Positions 28,654-39,457 are shown, counted from the stretch's first letter. The stretch is 39,457 nt of DNA from an uncultured Roseateles sp. (GCF_945956965.1 NZ_CAMFJS010000035.1:1-39457), one strand, 5' to 3'. The notes: generated by a model from the sequence alone, not told the origin. Numbers and translations: made by a program.

Positions 28654-30342
28654 TTAAGCACGGAACTTTGAGGTGATTGGATAGCGCCAATCTCGGCCAA
28701 AAGCGCGATGGGTGATGCGTATGCCCACCGGCGCCTGCCGGCGCTTGTATTCGTTGATCTTGATCAGGCGAGTCACCCGCTCCACATCGGCCGGGGCATA
28801 GCCGGCCTGGATGATGTCCGCAATGGACTGGTCCTGTTCCATGTAGAGCGCCAGGATGCCGTCCAAGACCTCGTAGGGCGGCAGGCTGTCTTGATCCTTC
28901 TGGTCGGGTCGCAGCTCGGCCGAGGGCGGGCGCGTGATGATGCGCTCCGGGATCACCGGGCCGATGCTGCCATCGGCGCGCCGTGTGGGCTGCTGATTCT
29001 TCCAGTTAGCCAGGCGGAACACCAAGGTCTTCGCCACGTCTTTGATGACCGCAAAGCCCCCAGCCATATCGCCGTAAAGCGTGCAGTAGCCGGTGGCCAT
29101 CTCGCTCTTGTTGCCGGTGGTCAGCACAATCGCACCAAACTTATTAGACAAGGCCATCAGCAAAGTGCCGCGGATGCGTGCCTGGATATTCTCTTCGGTG
29201 GCATCCAGCGGCAGTCCGGCAAACTCATCGGCCAGGCCGGCATTGAAGGCATCGAACATCGGCACGATCGATTTCTCGTCGTAGCGCACGCCCAGGCGCT
29301 CGGCCATATCGCGGGCATCGATCCAGGAAATATCAGCTGTGTAGGGCGAAGGCATCATCACCGTGCGCACCCGGTCCGCACCCAGGGCATCCACAGCAAT
29401 CGCCAGCACCAGGGCCGAATCGATGCCGCCGGACAAACCGATGATGGCGCCAGGAAAACCGTTCTTGCCGATGTAGTCCCGCACGCCGGTCACGAGGGCG
29501 GCCCAGGCTTGCGCCTCCATTTCGGGCAGAGGCAAGACCTGACCCTGGACGCTGCCGTCGGCGCCCACCTCGATCATGGTCAAGGCTTCTTCAAACATCG
29601 GTGCCCGCGCCGCGACCTGGCCGCGTGCATCCAGCGCGAACGAGGCGCCGTCAAACACCACCTCGTCCTGGCCGCCGACCAAGTGCGAATACAGCAGCGG
29701 CAGGCCCACATCGGCGACTCGCTCGGCCATGCGCTGTTCGCGCTCTTCGACCTTGCCCAAATGGAAGGGCGAGGCATTGAGGACGCACAGCACCTGGGCG
29801 CCGGCAGCCTTGGCGGCGCGCGCCGGCTCGGCGAACCAGGCGTCTTCACAAATCGTCAGGCCAAAGCGCAGGCCATCAACCTCGAACACCACCGGCGCCT
29901 GGCCCGCATCACGGCCGGAGACGAAGTAGCGGCGCTCATCAAACACCTGGTAGTTGGGCAACTCGCGCTTGCAATAAGTCTGCAAGACCTGACCCCCAGC
30001 CAGCACCGAGGCGGCATTGAAGCGCGCCGGCACGGCCCAGCTCTTGCTGCGCTGCTCGGCCGCACCGGCCTGCTGATGAGGGTGGCCCACCACCAGATGC
30101 AGGCCCTCGCAATCGCGCAGCTCATGGGCAATCCAGCGCAAGGCTTCATCGCAAGCCTCGATGAAAGCCGGACGCAGCAAAAGGTCTTCCGGGGGGTAGC
30201 CACACAGGCTCAGCTCTGGCGTGAGCAACAATCGGGCGCCTGCGGCGTGCGCCCGGCGGCCCCAGTCGACCATCTTTTGGGCATTGCCTTGGATGTCACC
30301 GACGGTGACATTGATTTGCGCCAGCGCGACTTTGACGGACAT
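28654..30342 (-). CDS. nadE: Glutamine-dependent NAD+ synthetase
   Basis: It makes NAD+ from nicotinic acid adenine dinucleotide, using ammonia from glutamine. At 562 residues it is the two-domain form. The N-terminal nitrilase-type glutaminase has the triad Glu43 (LLTPELSLCGYPPEDLL), Lys125 (YCKRELPNY) and Cys165 (LTICEDAWF). The C-terminal synthetase shows the PP-loop SGGIDS (residues 304-309) and the conserved GNKSEMATGYCTLYGDMAGG. glnB follows downstream. The start at 30342 is only 11 bases from the divergent GNAT-like gene, so the promoters of both must reach into the other's coding sequence. Confidence 0.97.
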   Translation of the reverse strand: MSVKVALAQINVTVGDIQGNAQKMVDWGRRAHAAGARLLLTPELSLCGYPPEDLLLRPAFIEACDEALRWIAHELRDCEGLHLVVGHPHQQAGAAEQRSKSWAVPARFNAASVLAGGQVLQTYCKRELPNYQVFDERRYFVSGRDAGQAPVVFEVDGLRFGLTICEDAWFAEPARAAKAAGAQVLCVLNASPFHLGKVEEREQRMAERVADVGLPLLYSHLVGGQDEVVFDGASFALDARGQVAARAPMFEEALTMIEVGADGSVQGQVLPLPEMEAQAWAALVTGVRDYIGKNGFPGAIIGLSGGIDSALVLAIAVDALGADRVRTVMMPSPYTADISWIDARDMAERLGVRYDEKSIVPMFDAFNAGLADEFAGLPLDATEENIQARIRGTLLMALSNKFGAIVLTTGNKSEMATGYCTLYGDMAGGFAVIKDVAKTLVFRLANWKNQQPTRRADGSIGPVIPERIITRPPSAELRPDQKDQDSLPPYEVLDGILALYMEQDQSIADIIQAGYAPADVERVTRLIKINEYKRRQAPVGIRITHRAFGRDWRYPITSKFRA

Positions 30343-30353
30343 GAGGATTTGGA

Positions 30354-31526
30354 TTGAATACGAGGCCGCACGATTATGTCATTCGGGTACACAGCGACCC
30401 GCACGCGCTGCCACTGGCCGCCTGGAACGCACTGCTTGCCTCAGCTGCCCAGCCCACCCCCTTCATGCGCCTGGAATACCTGCGCGCCCTGCACGCATCC
30501 AACAGCGCCGTGGCCGCCAGTGGCTGGCAAGCGCAGTTCATCAGCGTGTGGCTGAATGAGGCACTGGTGGCCGCCTGCCCGGCCTATCTGAAGAGCCACT
30601 CCTACGGCGAGTATGTGTTTGACTGGGCCTGGGCCGATGCCTACCAGCGCCATGGCCTGGCCTACTACCCCAAGCTGCTGGTGGCAGTGCCTTTCACGCC
30701 GGTGCCAGGCAGCCGCTTGCTGGCCCAGGACGACGCTGCGCGCAGGGCCTTGATGCAAGGCTTGCAGGCGCTGGCCAGCCAGCAAAAACTCTCATCCGCC
30801 CACCTGCTGTTTGGCACCGAGCAAGACCATGCGGCAGCGCAACTTCAGGGCTGGATGGCCCGGCACGGCGTGCAATTTCACTGGCAGAACCGTCAGCCTC
30901 TGCCCTACGCATCCTTCGAGGAATTTCTCGCCTCCATGCAGCGCGAGAAGCGCAAAAAGATCCAGCAAGAGCAGCGCCGTGTGCGCGAGGCCGGCATTGT
31001 TTTTGAAGCCCGCGAAGGCGGGCAAATCACGCCGGCTGACTGGGACTTTTTCTACCGCTGCTACCAACTCACCTACCGCGCTCACCACAGCACCCCCTAT
31101 TTGACGCGCGACTTCTTCACTCAGATGAGCGAGAGCATGCCGGCCAACTGGCTGCTCTTCATCGCCAGGCGTGAAGATGGCGAGCGGGTCGCAGCATCAC
31201 TGATTGCGCTTGACCCCGCCAACGGCGCAGCCTACGGCCGCTACTGGGGCGCGCTGGAGAGCATCTCCTGCCTGCATTTCGATGCTTGCTACTACCAGCC
31301 GCTGCAATGGTGCATTAGCAAAGGCTACCGCCGCTTCGAGGGCGGCGCCCAGGGCGAGCACAAGATGGCACGCGGCCTGCTGCCGGTGCCCACCCAGTCC
31401 AGCCATTGGCTGGCGCATGCCGGCTTCAGTGATGCGGTGGCGGACTTTCTGGCCCAGGAGGGTCAGGCCATACGCGGCTATGTCAACGAGTTGGAATCTC
31501 ACCTGCCCTTTAAGCCCGCGCCATGA
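30354..31526 (+). CDS. COG3146/DUF482 GNAT-fold acyltransferase-like protein
   Basis: A 390-residue protein of the DUF482/COG3146 family (FemAB-like, labelled 'peptidoglycan biosynthesis/recognition' but experimentally unclear). Visible motifs: PTPFMRLEYLRALHAS near the N-terminus, YGEYVFDWAWADAYQRHGL YYPKL-type core around residue 85-110, and the C-terminal SCLHFDACYYQPLQWCISKGYRRFEGGAQGEHK, the most conserved family stretch. A basic patch MQREKRKKIQQEQRRVREAG lies near residue 195. The start is TTG at 30354, immediately divergent to nadE. No signal peptide is seen, so it is probably cytoplasmic. Substrate unknown. A strong terminator overlaps its stop. Confidence 0.87.
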   Translation: MNTRPHDYVIRVHSDPHALPLAAWNALLASAAQPTPFMRLEYLRALHASNSAVAASGWQAQFISVWLNEALVAACPAYLKSHSYGEYVFDWAWADAYQRHGLAYYPKLLVAVPFTPVPGSRLLAQDDAARRALMQGLQALASQQKLSSAHLLFGTEQDHAAAQLQGWMARHGVQFHWQNRQPLPYASFEEFLASMQREKRKKIQQEQRRVREAGIVFEAREGGQITPADWDFFYRCYQLTYRAHHSTPYLTRDFFTQMSESMPANWLLFIARREDGERVAASLIALDPANGAAYGRYWGALESISCLHFDACYYQPLQWCISKGYRRFEGGAQGEHKMARGLLPVPTQSSHWLAHAGFSDAVADFLAQEGQAIRGYVNELESHLPFKPAP

Positions 31527-31557
31527 AAAAAGCGCCGGGCTTTCGCGCGGCGCTTTT
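31525..31557. terminator. Bidirectional intrinsic terminator
   Basis: A 10-bp stem AAAAGCGCCG/CGGCGCTTTT with a 10-base loop sits between the convergent GNAT-like gene (plus) and ppa (minus). The A run before it and T run after it let it work in both directions. Confidence 0.9.
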
Positions 31558-31581
31558 ACTGGGTAGGCTTGAAAAGAAGGC

Positions 31582-32121
31582 TTAGGCCTTGTTGGCAGCC
31601 TGGTAAGCGGCCATGCCCGAGACGATCTCGGCCTTGGCGGCTTCTGGGCCTTCCCAGCCCTTGACCTTGACCCATTTATTGGGTTCCAGATCTTTGTAGT
31701 GCTCGAAGAAATGCTGGATGGCGTTGAGGCGCATCTTGTTGACGTCCTCAGGCTTTTGCCAGTGGGTGTACATCGGCAGGATCTTGTCGATGGGCACGGC
31801 CAGCAGCTTGGCGTCGCCGCCAGCTTCGTCGTCCATCTGCAAGACGCCGATGGCGCGGCAGGTCACCACCACGCCAGGGGTCAGCGCGAAGGGGGTGATC
31901 ACCAGCACATCCACCGGATCGCCGTCATCAGACAGCGTTTGCGGGATGTAGCCATAGTTGCACGGATAGTGCATGGCCGTGGTCATGAAGCGGTCGACGA
32001 AGAGCGCGCCGCTCTCTTTGTCCACTTCATACTTGATCGGATCGGCATTCATCGGGATCTCGATGATGACGTTGAATTGCTCGGGCGCCTTGGCGCCAGG
32101 GGTCACGTTGTGCAGGCTCAT
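31582..32121 (-). CDS. ppa: Soluble inorganic pyrophosphatase (family I)
   Basis: A cytoplasmic magnesium-dependent enzyme hydrolysing pyrophosphate. It has 179 residues from the ATG at 32121 (MSLHNVTPG), normal for bacterial family I. The substrate and metal residues are in [16 protein letters not shown], the active-site signature [10 protein letters not shown] (about residues 65-74), and the late [15 protein letters not shown]. An upstream extension to 32208 is open but has no family match. It ends near the bidirectional terminator and is divergent from the membrane pyrophosphatase gene, with 253 bases between, so PPi disposal by both routes is encoded here. Confidence 0.96.
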   Translation of the reverse strand: MSLHNVTPGAKAPEQFNVIIEIPMNADPIKYEVDKESGALFVDRFMTTAMHYPCNYGYIPQTLSDDGDPVDVLVITPFALTPGVVVTCRAIGVLQMDDEAGGDAKLLAVPIDKILPMYTHWQKPEDVNKMRLNAIQHFFEHYKDLEPNKWVKVKGWEGPEAAKAEIVSGMAAYQAANKA

Positions 32122-32211
32122 GGGATTGTCAATTTGCCGAGGGGAAACCCGGATTCTAAGGGCAGGCCTTGCCCAGAACTGACGTGATGATGAATCCAAT
32201 CCACACACCCT

Positions 32212-32238
32212 TGTTTACCCGCACACATTGGGTAAACA
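32212..32238. promoter_or_regulatory. Large inverted repeat between ppa and hppA
   Basis: TGTTTACCC and GGGTAAACA form perfect 9-base arms around a 9-base spacer, 27 bases in all. It lies 91 bases before ppa and 137 bases before hppA, so it could be a dimeric regulator's operator serving both genes or a stem-loop. A smaller repeat CACTT-N6-AAGTG is at 32273-32288. The regulator is not known. Confidence 0.55.
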
Positions 32239-32374
32239 CCCACACGCCTCAATTGCATTGCCGCAAGCCCATCACTTAAGCTCAAGTGGCGTGACCTGAC
32301 CCCATGGGGCGCAGGCCTAGTTGCATACGGACATTCCATCCATTACGGCAATCACTAGAACGGGAGACAGCTAC

Positions 32375-34807
<2,433 letters not shown>

Positions 34808-34840
34808 GCCGCCGAGGAACGAAGGCTCAGACGATGGAAT

Positions 34841-34868
34841 AAACAGCCCGCATGCGGGCTGTTTCTAC
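34841..34868 (+). terminator. Intrinsic terminator of hppA
   Basis: A 24-base perfect palindrome (34841-34864) with CAGCCCG/CGGGCTG at its core and AAA/TTT ends, followed by CTAC. It starts 33 bases after the hppA stop. The T tract is short (TTTCT), so termination may be partial. Confidence 0.72.
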
Positions 34869-34911
34869 TTTGAAGCGCCCCGCTAACAGGCCACAATCAG
34901 CCCATCCGAAA

Positions 34912-35844
34912 ATGCAGCCCGAACAGCCCCACATGTCGATGTCCTCTTCCGCGCTGTCACGCCATGGCCTAGAACGCCGCCGCAGCCAGCTGAATGATCT
35001 GCATCGCTTTCTGGCTCAACAAGAGCAGGCCTTCGTCTCGCTGCGTGAACAGGTGCAGGCCTTTGTGGATCGCTACACGGAGAGCTTGGGCGAGCATTAC
35101 CTGGAACTCGACGCGCTGGAGTCTCAGCTGCATTGCGCCACCCATTACCTCGCCGAAGCCTTGCGCCGCAATGGCATCGAAGTGCCCTTGCCACGCGCCC
35201 CACAGGCCACCGCGCTGCCGGTGCTGCCGCAGCTGCCCACAGGTACCAATTTGCCAGCGCCGCCGGAAGCTAGCCATGTCGAGCTGGCCCCACCCAGTTT
35301 GAAAACCTTGTATCGCCGCGCCGCCATGCGCATGCACCCTGACTTTGCCGCCAGCACGGTCGAGCGCCAGCGCCGCGAGCAGGCCATGATGACGGTCAAT
35401 GAAGCCTATGCCGCCAATAATCGCGCGCAGCTGGAAGCCTTGCTGCTGGCGGCCGGTGAAGATCCTCTGCGGGTGATGGGCGGCAACGCCGACGCAATGC
35501 AGACCTGGCTGAGCCGCAGCGAACAATTGGTTCAGGGCCGCCTGCGGGTGGTGCAGGCGCATTTGATTGCCCTGCAGGCACACCCCATGCATCAGCTCTG
35601 GCAAGCGATTGCTCAAGCTGAGCTCAAAGGCCTGGATCCCCTTTGCGTGATGGCCAACCGCCTGCGCAGCCAGATTCAAGAACGCCGCCGGGAGCTCTAC
35701 ATCGGCCAGCGACTCTTACCCGAATCCAGCCTGGCGCAAGCCTTTTTACGCCGCCGTGTGGAGCGCATGGGCGTGGCCCCCATGCCGACTGGCGCAAGCA
35801 GCCATCAAACGAGGCGCTCCGCGTCGGCTGAGCAGCCGCTGTAG
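34912..35844 (+). CDS. J-domain-containing protein
   Basis: A 310-residue protein with a J-domain, the part of DnaJ co-chaperones that stimulates Hsp70 ATPase. The HPD signature is at residues 142-144 within LKTLYRRAAMRMHPDFAA, followed by the helix IV-like EAYAANNRAQLEALL. The N-terminal segment (about residues 20-80) is rich in Leu, Glu, Gln and Arg and looks coiled-coil. There is no Gly/Phe region and no zinc domain, so it is not DnaJ or CbpA. A Pro-rich linker and a long C-terminal helical part follow. Starts at 34912, 34933 or 34939 are all possible; none has a clear ribosome site. It is convergent with the large secreted gene. Confidence 0.82.
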   Translation: MQPEQPHMSMSSSALSRHGLERRRSQLNDLHRFLAQQEQAFVSLREQVQAFVDRYTESLGEHYLELDALESQLHCATHYLAEALRRNGIEVPLPRAPQATALPVLPQLPTGTNLPAPPEASHVELAPPSLKTLYRRAAMRMHPDFAASTVERQRREQAMMTVNEAYAANNRAQLEALLLAAGEDPLRVMGGNADAMQTWLSRSEQLVQGRLRVVQAHLIALQAHPMHQLWQAIAQAELKGLDPLCVMANRLRSQIQERRRELYIGQRLLPESSLAQAFLRRRVERMGVAPMPTGASSHQTRRSASAEQPL

Positions 35845-35937
35845 ACGCGCTCAATTCCTACGGTGGACAGCGCTGCGGCCTCGCAGGGCGATCAATCTAG
35901 CTCGCCGACCAACCGGACCGAACCGCCCCTGCACCGT

Positions 35938-38900
35938 TCAATCCGCCGAGAGTGAAATCGTTGCCGGAGCCACCGGCAGCGCTAACTCTCGCCCCTCCCA
36001 CACCAAGGGTTTGCCATCCGCAGCTGCGCGGGGCAGGCTCATGCTGCCGGGCCAAAGCAGACGAGTCGGCGCACCCGCCTGCTCCAGCGACAAGCGCCAA
36101 CCCCAATCCGTGCGCTCCAGGGCATAACTCAAAGGTCCATAGCTCGTGGCCAGCCCGCGCACGCTGAGATTGCCCTGACTCAACCACTCGGGCTTAAAGC
36201 CCGCACCGATCAGCAATTGGCCCGGCTTCTCGCGCTCGAAAGCAAACATATCCAAGGCCGAGCGAATGAAGTCCGATGACACCCAGGCATGGGGCATCTC
36301 GCCCAAGAAGCGCGGCTCGCGTGCCTCCGGCAGCACCACCTCGGCCCATTGATTCCAGCCCGCCGGCCGCTGATGCTTGAAGAAGAAGTTCAGCATGGCA
36401 TGAGCCCGCTCAGCTTGTCCCAGCCGCAGCAAAGCGCCCACTGTGCGCAGCTCATACGGGGTGTAGTCGGTCCAGGTGCGCTGGCCTTCGCTGCGGGCAT
36501 TCATCTCACTCCAGTAGCGCTCAAAAGTGCCGGCCAACAAGCTGGCCGGCAGCACGTCTTGCGCCTGGGCGGGATCAAGCGCAATCGACGACGAGGTCGG
36601 ATCAAAGTCCCCCCGATCTGCCGCACCGGCAATGGTGTCGATATGAAAGCGCTTGGCCGTTGCCGCAATACTGGCCATCAACTCAGCTTGAAATTCATCT
36701 CGCTGCGCCGCCCATTGCTCAGCCTGCTGATGCTGGCCCATGGCACGCGCCACGACGACCGCATCTTTGTAGCCACGCAGCGCCCAGAAGTCATCCCAGT
36801 AGGAGTAAGCGGGCTTGTCCGTATAGCCTTCATGGCTGATCGACGGCGGCAAGAGCCCAAACAGATGTGCCCGCTCAATTTGCCGGTTATTGCTCTTGCG
36901 CTCAGCTTGCCGCAAGCCCTCCATCCAGCCCATCACCGCCTGCACCCGTGCCCAGTGATGTTGCAAAAAATCATGATCATGGCCGTGCCGCCACACTTCC
37001 GCCACGGCATACAGATACTGGCCCTGGCTGTCGTATTCATCCACCGGATCTACGCCGCGCGCATCCACGCAGCAAGGCACTTTGCCACCGAAGAAGATCC
37101 GGTCGCCATACCAGTCGACAAAATCACGCGCGGCCTCCAACTCACCCATGCGCAACAAGGCCGCAGCCATCATGGCGCCTTCGCGTATCCAACTGCGCGG
37201 ATAGGCCCGCGTGCCAGGCCGCAAAACAAGCCCGTCGCGTGACATCAGAATATGGGCCAGCGAACTGCGCAAGCTGTCGACAATCGGCTGGGCGTTGCCG
37301 GGCGCTTGAATGCTGACGCGATTGAGTCGTTCGCGCCAAAGCGCAGCCGCGAGATCCATGCGCTGATTCAGCTCCGCCGCACCCAGTTGCCCCATCTTGC
37401 TGGACTTCACGTCGGCGCCACCCAAAGGCGCCACCCAGCCCAAGCTGCGGGACTCGCCTGGAGCGAGCAAGAATCGGAACTGCAACATGCCCGAAGCCAG
37501 TTCCTGCGGATCGTTCAGACTACCCAGACTCGCAGCACTCAACAAAGCCTTGAGGCTCAAGCCACCGTCAAAAGGCAGGCCAGTGATGAGTTGCGGCGCC
37601 TCAGTGGGGTGCAGCCCTGTAAGCCCATTGACCAACAGCTCACTGTTCTGCCAGCGCAAGCTCCGCACCGCGCTGGCGCCGCCTGGCACCGTCAAGTACT
37701 GCTGCGGGGGATTCACTTGCCAGGGCCTCAAGGCCAGTGCCAAGGTGTAAAGCTGTTTGCGATCACTCGTATTGCGAAGTACATAGCGCGCGAGCAAGCT
37801 TGGCGACTGCCGCGGCCCGTCCGCAGCCGCCTCAATATCCAGACTAAACGCCGCATGCTGCCAATGCACACCGGGAAGTGGCAGATAGCCGTCGCGCAGA
37901 CTCTGCGTCAGGGACACATTGGCCCAATTGACGAGCGTGCCATCGTCCAATTTCACGAGAGGCTCGATGCTGAAACCGCCACGGCCGACCTCCAGAGCTC
38001 CGTCTTCGCTCATCAAGGCAGAACGCTGGCCGCCACCATCCACGCCCACCAGCGTCCAATAGTTCTGCTCGCCCAACCAAGCGCGTGGCACATCACCACG
38101 CAGCACCTCGGCCCGCGGCTTGTCCTGCGCCAAGCTGGCCAAAACAGCATTGATATGGGGCCATTGCGCGGCCGAACGCAGTTCCAGCAAGGGTTGCGCC
38201 ATCACGCTAGACTTGATGCGCAACCAACGCGATTCGCTATCGGGCAAAAAGACAGCATCCAGCCCGCCGTCGCTGCCCTTCACGGTACGCAAGGATTGCC
38301 AGGCCTTGCCATCTTGGGACGAGAGGATCTCGTAATTGATCCCACGCGCAAACGCCGGCCAACGCAAAGCCAAACCATTGAACTCGCGCGGGCTATGAAA
38401 ATCGAAATCGACAAAGCCGCTATCCACCAACACCTTGGGCTCAAGGGTGGCGACAGGCTCTGCCGAACGTTCAATCAGACTGAGATTCGACAAACACAAA
38501 GTGCCCTTGCCGCCCGCGCGCTCACCAGAACCCGATGAGACCACAAACTCAATGCTCTGAGTGCTGCGCAAGCGCTTGTCTTTTGCCGGGCCCGCCGCGA
38601 ACTCGAACTGCCTGCTGCGAAGTTTGAACTCACTGTATTTGGCAGGGAACATCATCGCCGGCCTATTGGCCAACCAAACGTTGTCGCCAGAGCCATCCAA
38701 CAACTTGATCTGCACATCATTCGGTCCGCCGACGCCTCTCAGCTTGGCCAGCAACTCGAATCGATCAGGCCAAGTCACCGGCAACTGACGCCGCATAAGC
38801 GCAAAGCCCACGGTGCCGCTGAAGTCGTAGTCCAGGCACATGCCCGCTCCAACTTCGTGCCGCAAACTGGCCCGAACCAGTTCTGAGCCAGACGCAGTCC

Positions 38901-39099
38901 AGGGGGAACTTGAAAGCGCTGCCTTGTTCCCTTTGCTGGACTTGGTGGTGGCGAGAGACGGGGAGCCGGCTTTGAAATCGTCCAAAACCTCTAGCCGCAA
39001 GGGCGAACGTTGGCCTGCATTCAGCACTTCCGCCGCCAGCACCCAATGGGACGCAAGCGAGGCCAAGACCCAAATGACTACGCTTCGAATCAACCCCAC
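35938..39099 (-). CDS. Large secreted glycosidase-like protein with an F5/8-type (discoidin-like) segment
   Basis: A 1053-residue protein with a signal peptide (MGLIRSVVIWVLASLASHWVLA, then AEVL). Residues about 228-295 (VDFDFHSPREFNGLALRW to SRWLRIKS) resemble an F5/8-type C, discoidin-like, carbohydrate-binding fold. The C-terminal half (about 600-960) reads like an (alpha/alpha)6 barrel of the six-hairpin glycosidase kind, with SWIREGAMMAAALLRMGE (636 on), EYDSQGQYLYAVAEVW, YSYWDDFWALRGYKDA and PYELRTVGALLRLG. A basic assignment to glucoamylase- or debranching-type enzymes is likely but the GH family is not certain. It is not part of an evident operon. It is probably periplasmic or exported. 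Substrate unknown. Confidence 0.8.
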   Translation of the reverse strand: MGLIRSVVIWVLASLASHWVLAAEVLNAGQRSPLRLEVLDDFKAGSPSLATTKSSKGNKAALSSSPWTASGSELVRASLRHEVGAGMCLDYDFSGTVGFALMRRQLPVTWPDRFELLAKLRGVGGPNDVQIKLLDGSGDNVWLANRPAMMFPAKYSEFKLRSRQFEFAAGPAKDKRLRSTQSIEFVVSSGSGERAGGKGTLCLSNLSLIERSAEPVATLEPKVLVDSGFVDFDFHSPREFNGLALRWPAFARGINYEILSSQDGKAWQSLRTVKGSDGGLDAVFLPDSESRWLRIKSSVMAQPLLELRSAAQWPHINAVLASLAQDKPRAEVLRGDVPRAWLGEQNYWTLVGVDGGGQRSALMSEDGALEVGRGGFSIEPLVKLDDGTLVNWANVSLTQSLRDGYLPLPGVHWQHAAFSLDIEAAADGPRQSPSLLARYVLRNTSDRKQLYTLALALRPWQVNPPQQYLTVPGGASAVRSLRWQNSELLVNGLTGLHPTEAPQLITGLPFDGGLSLKALLSAASLGSLNDPQELASGMLQFRFLLAPGESRSLGWVAPLGGADVKSSKMGQLGAAELNQRMDLAAALWRERLNRVSIQAPGNAQPIVDSLRSSLAHILMSRDGLVLRPGTRAYPRSWIREGAMMAAALLRMGELEAARDFVDWYGDRIFFGGKVPCCVDARGVDPVDEYDSQGQYLYAVAEVWRHGHDHDFLQHHWARVQAVMGWMEGLRQAERKSNNRQIERAHLFGLLPPSISHEGYTDKPAYSYWDDFWALRGYKDAVVVARAMGQHQQAEQWAAQRDEFQAELMASIAATAKRFHIDTIAGAADRGDFDPTSSSIALDPAQAQDVLPASLLAGTFERYWSEMNARSEGQRTWTDYTPYELRTVGALLRLGQAERAHAMLNFFFKHQRPAGWNQWAEVVLPEAREPRFLGEMPHAWVSSDFIRSALDMFAFEREKPGQLLIGAGFKPEWLSQGNLSVRGLATSYGPLSYALERTDWGWRLSLEQAGAPTRLLWPGSMSLPRAAADGKPLVWEGRELALPVAPATISLSAD

Positions 39100-39140
39100 T
39101 TCACGCCCCTTTCAATGAGCTAAGCCGCCCATTGCCTCAA

Positions 39141-39154
39141 AACGAACAATCGTT
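39141..39154. repeat. Palindrome AACGA-N4-TCGTT upstream of the secreted protein gene
   Basis: AACGAACAATCGTT is a perfect inverted repeat with 5-base arms; the overlapping GAAC-N4-GTTC is also symmetric. It lies 42 bases before the start of the secreted glycosidase-like gene, in promoter position. Confidence 0.45.
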
Positions 39155-39305
39155 CAAACACCCACCGCATCATCGTCAAAAAGCGAAGTTGCACGGCGCA
39201 CCGCTATATATTCTTCTCGGCCCCGCGCCCGCGGAGGCCATGAGCTTATTATGCGGTCCCCGCCAAGCATGTTGAGGCAACACGCAGGGAACTGTTTTTC
39301 AGGAC

Positions 39306-39321
39306 ACGTTCAGTTGAACGT
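39306..39321. repeat. Palindrome ACGTTCA-GT-TGAACGT
   Basis: A perfect inverted repeat with 7-base arms and a 2-base centre, 16 bases in all. It contains GTTC-N4-GAAC, the mirror of the GAAC-N4-GTTC at 39144-39155. It may be an operator site. Confidence 0.5.
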
Positions 39322-39405
39322 CTAGGCTGCCCAGGCAACAGGCGCACTGAAAAGATCCGCCTGGAAAGGACTAACTATCTTGCTAAAGAGATTTAGCGCC
39401 GCCAA

Positions 39406-39446
39406 AGCAAAAAGCCCCCAACTCTTTCGAGCTGGGGGCTTTGCAT
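39406..39446. terminator. Strong stem-loop terminator at the window's right edge
   Basis: AAAGCCCCCA pairs with TGGGGGCTTT over 10 bp, with a further CTC/GAG pair inside. On the minus strand it is followed by TTTGCTTTGG after the stem T's, stronger than the plus-strand side. It probably ends a minus-strand gene beyond the window, or a plus-strand RNA from this gap. Confidence 0.82.
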
Positions 39447-39457
39447 AAATATTAGCC

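Larger units (their letters stand above)
39100..39457. other. Intergenic end region with palindromes and a terminator, no gene seen
   Basis: Nothing over about 50 codons with a recognisable product was found here. It holds a palindrome at 39141-39154 and another at 39306-39321, a TATATATTC stretch near 39206-39214, a CAGGCG/CGCCTG pair near 39340-39365, and a strong stem-loop at 39406-39446. A small plus-strand RNA ending at that stem-loop is conceivable, but there is no good -35 box. The stem-loop may instead end a minus-strand gene beyond the window. Confidence 0.6.

Overview
The window looks like a stretch of chromosome from a GC-rich betaproteobacterium of the order Burkholderiales, probably near the Sphaerotilaceae/Comamonadaceae (Roseateles, Paucibacter or Rubrivivax-like). 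This rests on gene order: tRNA-Leu-tig-clpP-clpX-lon-tRNA-Gly, ilvI-ilvH-ilvC-pssA-leuA, and an ECF sigma factor followed by DUF3619, DUF3106 and RDD genes. The genus assignment is inference. No insertion sequence, prophage or CRISPR array was seen, and codon use looks uniform by eye.

Positions 1-6540 hold a protein quality-control block on the minus strand: tRNA-Leu(UAG), trigger factor, ClpP, ClpX, Lon and a cut-off tRNA-Gly(GCC). clpP and lon each have a sigma-32-like (heat-shock) promoter candidate. Positions 6719-11190 hold a two-gene RND efflux operon with a near-consensus promoter overlapped by a palindromic operator. Positions 11284-14278 hold hpnC-hpnD-hpnE, the squalene-making arm of hopanoid synthesis, joined by 4-base stop/start overlaps. 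A secreted TIGR03790-family protein (a family linked to exosortase genomes) and a divergent IclR regulator follow, then a penicillin-binding endopeptidase.

Positions 17645-25622 are a branched-chain amino acid region on the minus strand: acetolactate synthase (ilvI, ilvH), ketol-acid reductoisomerase (ilvC), phosphatidylserine synthase (pssA), then two different 2-isopropylmalate synthases in tandem. The first leuA is preceded by what reads as a complete leucine attenuator: a short leader peptide with consecutive CTA leucine codons, competing hairpins and a strong intrinsic terminator. This is the most striking regulatory element in the window.

Positions 25806-28276 hold the ECF sigma factor and its three coupled partners, probably an envelope-related regulatory module. 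nadE and glnB (PII) follow on the minus strand, then an acetyltransferase-like protein. Positions 31582-34807 pair a soluble pyrophosphatase with a divergent membrane proton-pumping pyrophosphatase that carries a fused C-terminal OmpA-like domain. The window ends with a J-domain protein, a large secreted glycosidase-like protein, and a 358-base intergenic region containing palindromes and a terminator.
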